64,000 bases of DNA from Fistularia commersonii (lineage: Eukaryota > Chordata > Actinopteri > Syngnathiformes > Fistulariidae): contig JBBMNZ010000007.1 of the NCBI GenBank assembly GCA_037954325.1, positions 8,975,501 to 9,039,500 of the forward strand, in the 5' to 3' direction. The notes beneath the pieces are model-generated. The model worked only from the letters and a program-made list of their open reading frames with translations. It searched no databases and was not told the origin of the DNA. Each line of letters starts with the position of its first letter. The stretch's first letter is position 1. Shown here piece after piece: positions 57,007 through 64,000 of the stretch. Made by a program: the position numbers and the translations under genes.

Positions 57007-57009
57007 ACA

Positions 57010-57015
57010 TTTAAT
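57010..57015 (-). terminator. atg7: Candidate atg7 polyadenylation signal
   Basis: Minus-strand ATTAAA followed by a GT-rich stretch ('gttggtttttggtt'). It would give a 3' UTR of about 250 bases. No canonical AATAAA was noticed on this strand in the interval. Confidence 0.35.
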
Positions 57016-57258
57016 AGTAAGTAGACATTATAGTTCACGGTACAGATAATAGGACTGTTCCACTTTCGCTTCCGCCACACCAACAGGAGAAAACCCGTAA
57101 ACCGGTCATTGTAGCTGTAATGCCTTTGCCTCAAATGTGGATTACTTCATGAGTTTTGTGTAACTGTGTAAAAAAAAACAACAATAATAATAATAATAAC
57201 AAAACGATGATAACCCCCGCCCCCCCTTCAGCTGCTCCAGGGTAGCTTGTCCGGTCCG

Positions 57259-57291
57259 TCAGATGCTCTCGTCGTCGCTCATGTCCCAGAT
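57259..57291 (-). CDS. atg7: atg7, last coding exon (C-terminal 10 codons and stop)
   Basis: On the minus strand an acceptor 'cctctgtctcccatcag' is followed by codons for IWDMSDDESI and TGA (57261-57259). Vertebrate ATG7 ends in ...AAEIWDMSDDETI as I recall it, so this is the final exon of the E1-like enzyme that activates ATG12 and ATG8-family proteins in autophagy. It is too short to stand alone. Three facts together support it: the near-identical decapeptide, the correct acceptor directly at the exon start, and the expected position and orientation convergent with vgll4. Upstream exons must lie beyond the right edge, since I found none of the preceding segment (LTGLTLLHQE) in the window. 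Confidence 0.9.
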   Translation of the reverse strand: MWDMSDDESI

Positions 57292-57585
57292 CTGATGGGA
57301 GACAGAGGGAGACGGGAAGAGACGTCACTCTCGGGTTGTGTGACTTGCAACACGGCAAGATGGGATGCATCTTTTCAATTAAAAAAACAATAAAATTAAA
57401 GTCTGGCCGTTCACTTTAATTAACTGTGAAATTCCGAGAAAGAGCAACAACTCAGTTGAGGAAAACTATCATGTCTAGAAGAGTGGGCGTGTGTTAGCTT
57501 AGCACAATGAGTGACAGCCTAAAGTACCTGGGAGACCCAAAGGTCTTCAAACACAAATTGTTTTTCCATGTATGCAGGATGAGAC

Positions 57586-57850
57586 TTCATTCACTCATTC
57601 ATTTATTCACTTATCACCAGGGTGAAGAGAGGGCTGGAGCCAATCCCAGCCGACATCGGCTTGAGAAGCCGGACGGATCAGCTGTCAATCAGACATCCAG
57701 CCATTCATCCTCTCATTCCCACCTACGGACAATTTAGGATTTCCTGTGAACCTGTCGACTGCCTTTGGACTGTATGAGGAAGACGGAGAGCCTGGAGAGA
57801 ACCCAGTCAGGAGAACATGGTGACGCCACACAGGGCATGTCCCACCCAGG
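57586..57850 (+). repeat. Degraded teleost interspersed repeat
   Basis: 'ttcattcactcattcatttattcacttatcaccagggtgaagagagggctggagccaatcccagc' leads through 'cccacctacggacaatttagga' and 'tgcctttggactgtatgaggaa' to 'gagaacatggtgacgccacacagg'. The order is that of the full family. Confidence 0.7.
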
Positions 57851-60800
57851 TGAGTCCCACTGCACCACATCCCTTCAATCCCATCATCTACGGGACCTAA
57901 AATCTCAATATGTCTGCACGGTCCGAGGTGAGGAGGAGGAGGGATTAGAGTATGTCTGTAATGGCAGAGGAAGGTTGTCTCGTCGAAAACAAGTCAGCAG
58001 CTTTAAAGCTTTGAGTTCCCCCCGGCAGCAAATTGTATAACAGCTTGGAAAATCATTAGACACAGCCTCAGTGGAGACTTTCCTTACCAGGAAGTGACAG
58101 TAACATGTGACTAAAACACACACACACATACACACACACACGCACACGGACCCTCCTCTGCAGCACTGTGTCAGTAAACAAGGCGTTCTTCAGCGGGGCA
58201 GCAGATTCTTCACATTCTCCCCCTCCGTAAGACGTAATTCACATACCTCTAACATTGTCTGGAATGTTACACACACCCGCCGTGTGCGCACACACACACA
58301 CACGGCTTTGACACATACATGCTGCATTCCTCAGAAAGTGCTGCTTCACAACTGAGCTGAAATGTGAATTCCGGTGACGCCTGGGGAGGCCGCAAAATAA
58401 ACCCCACATTTTTTCTTTATAGCAAAAAGTAGGCGTTTTTTTTTGGACAACACTTTGATTCAGCTGAATCGCTGCCTTTTATAAACTCTTTTTTTTTCGC
58501 AGAAATCTGAAGGAAAATGTGTTTCTAAATGCTTACAGTTGTGGCTAACCGCGCACTCGTCTGCTTTTGGCTGCCTGTTCTGCAGTGAACAGGTGACATC
58601 TTCCAACACCCCCGAAACGCCGTCATGTGACAGTTTTGGCAATAAACAGGGGCATGCGGGTTTCAACAAAGAAAGAATTTGGAAATATTGACCTCTCGCT
58701 GAAAATATTTGCCGTCACATCAGTCGGCAGAGACCTGGTAACGGCGAGGTTTCATTCATTCGGCCCATATAACTGAGCATGGGGAAGGCTCTAACCTGCC
58801 GCCTGTCGATCACAGGTTGGCATTATTGCATATTAAAATGCAATAAGAGAAACCCATCTCTCTACACAACAGTGGTTATTATCTTCATATGATACGCTGA
58901 TATTTTACTTAAACACTGAAAATCAGGCAAAGCGTGACTGGAATGAAATCAGAGCAGGATCCCCCAGGGCGCCGATGCCGGGCTTCTCCAAAATCATCAA
59001 GAAATTCCTCAGCGTCCGCGAGAAGACAAGCAGGAAAGAATCTGAATTAGGAACAAAACACATATTAAGTATTTCCAGCTACAGAAACGGTGTCTTTAAA
59101 GGTCGGATCTGTGGTTGCGTGTCGTAAATAGTGGTCTCGCTGTTGTCGCCCCGGAGACAAACGGGTGTTCGTGCCGAGGGGCCGACTCTTGGCTTTCCTA
59201 AGCTCAAAGTAAGAATTACGATCAACATCAAAAATGGAATAATTTGACATTTTTTCCTCTCAGAGTTTTGAATCTGAGAAAAAGTTGACGGGAAATAGTT
59301 GTTTAAGGTCTTCGGCGAGGAAGAGGCGGTCCGGCCGCTTCCCCCTTTCAACCCACATCCCCTCCACACTAGCACACATCCAGGAGGCCGTTCTCTCCCT
59401 CTTTGTTTTTGTTTTTGTTTTTAATTCTAAAACAGAGTGCACTGTGAGAGCGGAGCGTGGAAAATCGGGGACAAATTCATATCAAAGCTGGACGCCGGGC
59501 ATTTCTGCTCCACTGCTGCTGGCGAGCGAGCATCAAAAGGCCGGCGAGCAAAAGAGCCCTTTGAAAGGCGGCGACACTGGAGCCCCTCTCTGGACGGCTG
59601 CCATGCTGCACCAATGCCGTGTGTGTGTGTGTGTTTTTTGAGGAATCTTTTGTGCAAAATGAAAGCAAGGGGGGCAGAGAAAGGAGGTGGCCTGGAGGAA
59701 GAGGAGGGGGTTCACCTTATGTAACATCAGTGGCTGCGGCGAACAGAAGCCCGTGTCTTCACGACCCCCCACCCCCCCCCCTCCGGCTCTGCTGAAATAT
59801 TTACCTCGGTTGCGGCAACACATAAGCGGCTTCCTGTCGAGCCGAGGTCACCGTGAATTACCAGTAAGGGCCGACCAATTAGAGAGCTTTTCACTCCGCC
59901 GGCAGCTTTTCTTCTCCGGCACCAAACAAATACGGCCTGAATGTAAACCAACGGGCGGAGGAGGGGGCGGGAGGAGGCGTCGACTGCAATCATTTTAATA
60001 AGAAGCTATCCGGTTACTTGGACGTACCATTTCTGGCACCTCCAGAGCAAAGACGCACAGGGCCACGACAACGACCCGCGAGGTTCCTGAGAAACCGATC
60101 GTATCTGCGACGAAATGACACGAATGTCACAGAAGCAGCATCAATATTTGAACTCCTGCTGCTGCAGTCCTTGTTTAAATCACTGAGATGCAGACCCATC
60201 ACCGATATAGGGAAAACGAAGAAATAGATCCCCGTCAGATTTGTCGGGAGCATTCGTGCTAACATGCTATTTAGCAGCTAAAATAGCACACGAGATATCT
60301 TAGATCTTAGGTTGCTTTCCCATTTCAGACTCTTTCACCTTTACTTGCTTCAAAGCAGCTCAAGACATCTGTTGTATCTGTGTTTGCAGACAGCGGCCCC
60401 TGCCACCCGCACGGAAAACACTCAAAAGTCGCTAGCCATCTCAAGAGCGGCGGATCTTCCGGGAAAAGCTACAGGGAGCTGCAGCCGAGGTGGGTGACGT
60501 TCAGCTTTTTATTTGATAAAAAGCCTCATGGGACAAACAGCTGAGCGAAGGTCTATGACAATGCCTGTTAGCTGCCGCTAACAATAGCATGAGCCAATGT
60601 TTACTACATGGGCACGGGATTCAAGTGTTGTCACAACGCCCTGATGAGGATAGAAGCAAAAGGGTGGACCTCTCAATAATCTGAGGGCTTTTGAAGGCTA
60701 TAATCCTCCTTTCTCAAGACCTGGATTATCTGAGGTGCTCGCTCTCAAAAGTCATTCCGATGTGACGGTTTCATCGTGCAAAGATGGCCGCCGGCTTTGC

Positions 60801-61654
60801 GGGGATGCTCATTATTTCAGGTTAACGTTTTTCTTTTATAGGGATGGTGCGTCTCCGTACATGGTCACCTTGTTACGGTTGCATCGTGAAGGTGTTTGTG
60901 TGTGTGTGTAGTTGGCAGTGGTTACCATGGCAACTGAGGGGGCAGCTCTCGGGGAAGCGATGTGGAGTGCGCTACCGTCCGAGAAGATGCACACAGTGGT
61001 TTTGTGGGGCGCAGAAATAAGCACCAGAGTAGAGTATAGGCAACGTGTTCAAGGAAGAACTCTTTCCAAAATGTTTTTGTTCACCGTTCACACTGCCATC
61101 TTGGCCCGCGACAGCGTCGCGGCAGGAAACAGATGCACGCCACACCGTATGAAAAGACAGAGTAACTAATAGGTTATAACAGGCTACTGCACAAAAAGGA
61201 GGATTCATAGGTGAAGGTCAAGGCTGGCGTTCATCTGTCCAGGGCGCTCAAACCTACACCGTGACGGCGGCTCAACGGGATTGGCGCGCACACACACACA
61301 CACACACACTCACTGGGCATCTTCCAACAGAAAGCTGTCTTATCAGTCCAGCACCTTGAGCCGCTAGATTCAAAAAATTCCCCCCCAAAAAACTAGACAC
61401 ATATGTGATATGTGATATGTGATGAAGTCGGTGCTGGGATGTGTCTAATTACTGGACGGATGTATTTGTAGTTACGCCGAGGTCGCCGGACTGACAACCG
61501 ATGATAATGGACTGAATGCATCATCGGCTGGAATAAAACTGACCTAAATAATTAGCATTAATAACCTGGCTTTGATTTTACTGATTATTTGGCTGCATTT
61601 CAATGATCCCCAGCCACTATTTTCAACACTCTCTTGTGAAGTTGTTTCTAATTA

Positions 61655-61800
61655 ATCACAGACGGGGGCGTCCTTCTAATCAGAAGGTTGGCGGTTCAAT
61701 CCCTGGCTCTTGGTCAAGACACTTGAACCCACCTGATGGTCTTGTTTGCGCTTTGCATCTCAGCCGCCATCTGTGTATGAGTGTGTGTGAATGGGTGAAT
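61655..61800 (+). mobile_element. tRNA-derived SINE fragment
   Basis: The sequence GCGTCCTTCTAATCAGAAGG reads as a tRNA anticodon arm (CCTTC/GAAGG stem), and it is followed at once by TTGGCGGTTCAATCCCTGG, in which GGTTCAATCC matches the RNA polymerase III B box. A 3' body with 'gtgtatgagtgtgtgtgaatgggtgaatg' follows, typical of fish SINE tails. The 5' half with the A box is degraded. Confidence 0.6.
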
Positions 61801-62110
61801 GTCCTTCCATCCGTCCATCCACCCTCTCTCTGCCTCTTGGGTTTTGTGGGCAGCAGCCTATCTAGAGATCCAGACCTTCTTCTCCCACTTGGTCCAGCTC
61901 TTCAGGAGAATCCTGAGGCGTTCCCACCACAGACATGGTCCCCTCAGGGTGTCTCCCCTCGGGTGGAACGTCCAGGAGGGATCCTGACCAGATGGAGCCA
62001 CCTCAGCTGGCTTCTCTTGATGTGGAGGAGCAGCAGCTCCGATCCCAGCTCCTCACCCTTCCTCCAAGGGAGAGCCCAGAAGCCCTGAGGAGGAAGCTCA
62101 TTTTGGTCGA
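61800..62110 (+). mobile_element. LINE-derived fragment
   Basis: Contains 'cagatggagccacctcagctggcttctcttgatgtggaggagcagcagctccgatcccagctcctcacccttcctccaagggagagcccagaagccctgaggaggaagctcattt', which resembles a widespread fish non-LTR element segment. Family assignment (L2-like) is from memory and uncertain. No intact frame. Confidence 0.5.
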
Positions 62111-62738
62111 CGGGCGACTGTGATCCATAAGCGGAGACCATTTATTTGATTTATCGCTCGGAGTTCTTCATGGAAGTGCCGTGCGGGAAAGGTTTCGGGA
62201 TTTCATCGGGTCATTTCTTGGCACAACCATATCTTCCAGAGGACTTTCCAGGTCTTGACAGATCCAGGTCTTGGTTGGCACCGCCCTGATCTTCGAGGCC
62301 ACGCCGACTCCGTGTCCGAGAGGTTGTCAGGTTTCTTTGGCCGCCGGCTCGGGCCCGACGCTCGAGGCTCGTAACCTCCGGCTGGTTAAAAATACCGAGG
62401 CTACTTCCAGGAACACGGTGGAAGCGCGGGTGGCCCCAGCGGGAGCCCAACCTCTAAACCCATCCGAGCAGGCGGCGCGCACAACCACCGACGGGCCTCG
62501 CTATTAAACACACATCTGCTTTACATATTAGAAGTGACACCAAAGCACAAAGTGGGGTTTTCATGGCGCAGACTGGCTCCAGCTAATGTGCAATTAGCCG
62601 GCCACACAGAGTGATGTGGTTTATGGACGCTGGATGGAACACAGAGACTGAGCGGGGAGAACATCAGGAGATCCACTCCGACAAGCTCTAGGGCGGCGGT
62701 CTTGCGAGGCTATCGGAGTTGCGAGCGACCGGCAGCTG

Positions 62739-63056
62739 TCACGCGGCGCACAGCGAGCAGCTCCGGCTTGGAGAGCAGGAGGTTTCAGAAACTTCCGTCC
62801 TCTCCTGGTTTGCCTCGGACAGAAATACAGAGAGGGCGTCCGGGAGGCTTCGCTCACGTTCTCCTCCATGCCGGGTTCTCCGTTCTTCCGGCGTGACAAA
62901 GGGGTCGGCGAGTATCTGGAAAACGCCGCCGACGGGAACGTCTGAGTCGTCCTCTTCCTCCTCCGAGGAGGTGCCGGACTTTCCACTTCGCATCAGGCTC
63001 GTTAGCCGATCTCCAAGAGAGCCCGTCTCACACGGAGGAAACTTTCCGCCCGTCCT
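62739..63056 (-). other. Unidentified acidic open frame
   Basis: Minus-strand frame open from about 63056 to 62739. A core SGKSGTSSEEEEDDSDVPVG and GVFQILADPFVTPEERR is followed by a GTGAGC that could be a donor. The acidic-cluster plus 'GG(V)F' pattern is faintly like ribosome-biogenesis factors such as BMS1, but the match is too weak to call. CpG-rich composition can also produce such frames. Confidence 0.2.
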
Positions 63057-63349
63057 TCATGACGTTCCAGATATCTCCAAACTGACTGCTGCGTTATTAG
63101 ATTAAGAGATGTTCCGCACAAAGTCTCTCATATGTGAAAAACAATGGAAAGAGCCAGGAGGAGGGGGATTTCGCCGTTGTGTTTGCACAGGTTACATTAG
63201 CAACCATTACACAACACGCTTTAATTACCCCCCCGGCCCCCTGGCCCCTCCCATAAATGCGTTGTTTTAACCCAGCGGCCCGCCAGGAACAACTTTATCT
63301 TCATTCCTCAGTCAGCTAGAGTTTCTTGGGAGCTTTTCTTCATGTATCT

Positions 63350-63640
63350 TTCATTTATTCATTATTTAACCCGCTTATCCTGCACGTGAGTCACACCAGC
63401 TGTCATTGGGTGAGAGGGCTCCACCTGGACCAATCACAGGGCGACATGGAACCATTCCCCCTCTCATTCACCTCTTCTTCTAGACCTCCTTTCCTCAGCA
63501 TCCTTCTACCCAGATCTTCACCATCCCTCCTCTGTCCGGACCATCTCAGAGTGACCTTATCTCCAGAACATCTAACACACGCTGTCCCTCTGATGGACTG
63601 AACATCAGGTATTTCATCTCAGACTCCAGCTTCATCCTGA
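63350..63640. repeat. Interspersed repeat fragment joined to RTE-type LINE fragment
   Basis: Plus-strand 'cattatttaacccgcttatcctgcacgtgag...gtcattgggtgagagggctccacctggaccaatcacagggc' is the repeat 5' part. From about 63485 the sequence is the reverse complement of the RTE C-terminal coding region ('gatcttcaccatccctcctctgtccgg...ctccagaacatctaacacacgctg'). Confidence 0.6.
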
Positions 63641-63689
63641 GTCTTCTTTGACTACCTACAAGAACTACACACCTTCCAACACAACTTCC

Positions 63690-63732
63690 TTGCCGGTTTC
63701 CGATGGCGTGTAGAACCATCGGAAACCGGCAA
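63690..63732. repeat. Perfect inverted repeat, 17-bp arms, 9-nt loop
   Basis: The left arm TTGCCGGTTTCCGATGG (63690-63706) and right arm CCATCGGAAACCGGCAA (63716-63732) are exact complements around CGTGTAGAA. It is GC-rich in the stem and would form a very stable hairpin. No terminator or known RNA family applies. Confidence 0.92.
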
Positions 63733-64000
63733 TTAGTTCAAACTTCACAAAGAGGCTGGTTTGTCCCCCTTCGAACAAATTATCTAACATCTGTTCTCCA
63801 GGAGGAGGTGTTTGATGTGTGAACCCGGGTTGGGGAGGGGGGCTTCTACCCAGAGGAGGATCTGGACACACGTGGCTCCTGGTTCAGACCTGGTTCAACG
63901 TGATTGATGCGTCAGACATCAAACGCCCAGTGTATCTGTGTGTGTGTGTGTGTGTGTAGACTGTTCACGTGTATTGCTTTCACAATGTTAAAGCGGGTAT

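Larger units (their letters stand above)
57292..64000 (-). other. atg7: atg7 last intron (partial), non-coding
   Basis: Intronic by inference. It holds an interspersed-repeat copy (57586-57850), CA/TG tracts (58105-58145, 61288-61309, 63938-63958), a tRNA-derived SINE (about 61655-61800), a LINE-like block (61800-62110), an unidentified acidic open frame on the minus strand (62739-63056) and repeat fragments near 63350-63640. No further ATG7 exon is found. Confidence 0.6.

Noticed and set aside
1..64000. CRISPR arrays, prokaryotic operons, rRNA or intact tRNA genes
   Set aside because: No regularly spaced direct repeats, no Shine-Dalgarno-linked gene runs and no complete tRNA cloverleaf were found; only a tRNA-derived SINE fragment is present.
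57300..64000. Further atg7 exons
   Set aside because: I searched for the recalled segment just before the C-terminus (LTGLTLLHQE) on the minus strand and found nothing; the exons probably lie beyond the window.

Overview
The window looks like nuclear DNA of a teleost fish. Its genes are split by GT-AG introns and have long non-coding flanks. CA/TG and TAA microsatellites are abundant, and there are decayed non-LTR retrotransposons and a Pogo/Tigger-type DNA transposon of kinds common in fish genomes. No bacterial or viral gene organisation is visible.

Four protein-coding loci can be read. From left to right they are syn2 (minus strand, first coding exon only, 6993-7405), tamm41 (plus strand, complete, eight coding exons, 17451-20686), vgll4 (plus strand, complete, two alternative first coding exons at 27323 and 36291 and four shared exons ending at 52523), and the last coding exon of atg7 (minus strand, 57259-57291). 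Gene order and orientation match my recollection of human 3p25 (ATG7-VGLL4-TAMM41-SYN2, with SYN2 divergent from TAMM41 and ATG7 convergent on VGLL4), so this is conserved vertebrate synteny. Exon boundaries were set by hand from GT/AG sites, reading-frame phase and recalled family sequence. The tamm41 exons sum to 1032 bases (343 aa). The vgll4 forms sum to 945 bases (314 aa) and 927 bases (308 aa).

The layout is as follows. 1-6992 is syn2 intron 1, with repeats. 7406 to about 8160 is the CpG-rich syn2 leader and promoter. About 8160-17150 is the intergenic space, holding a Pogo element (9612-10556), an AT-rich block (about 13650-15500) and a decayed RTE-type LINE (about 15545-17120) that ends roughly 330 bases before the tamm41 start codon. 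17451 to about 21600 is tamm41. 21600-25300 is intergenic and holds an unassigned promoter-like region at 23900-24200. About 25330-56090 is vgll4 with its 3' UTR of about 3.5 kb. 56090-57258 is the convergent vgll4/atg7 interval with a 191-bp tandem duplication. 57292-64000 is the last intron of atg7, with SINE and LINE debris.

The genes do not form an operon or one pathway. syn2 encodes a synaptic-vesicle phosphoprotein, tamm41 a mitochondrial CDP-diacylglycerol synthase for cardiolipin, vgll4 a TEAD-binding transcriptional cofactor, and atg7 the E1-like enzyme of autophagy. I found no convincing novel biological system. The best leads are regulatory: paired TEAD-like motifs in the presumed vgll4 promoter, CA/TG repeats beside several vgll4 splice sites, an unassigned minus-strand promoter, and two perfect inverted repeats.
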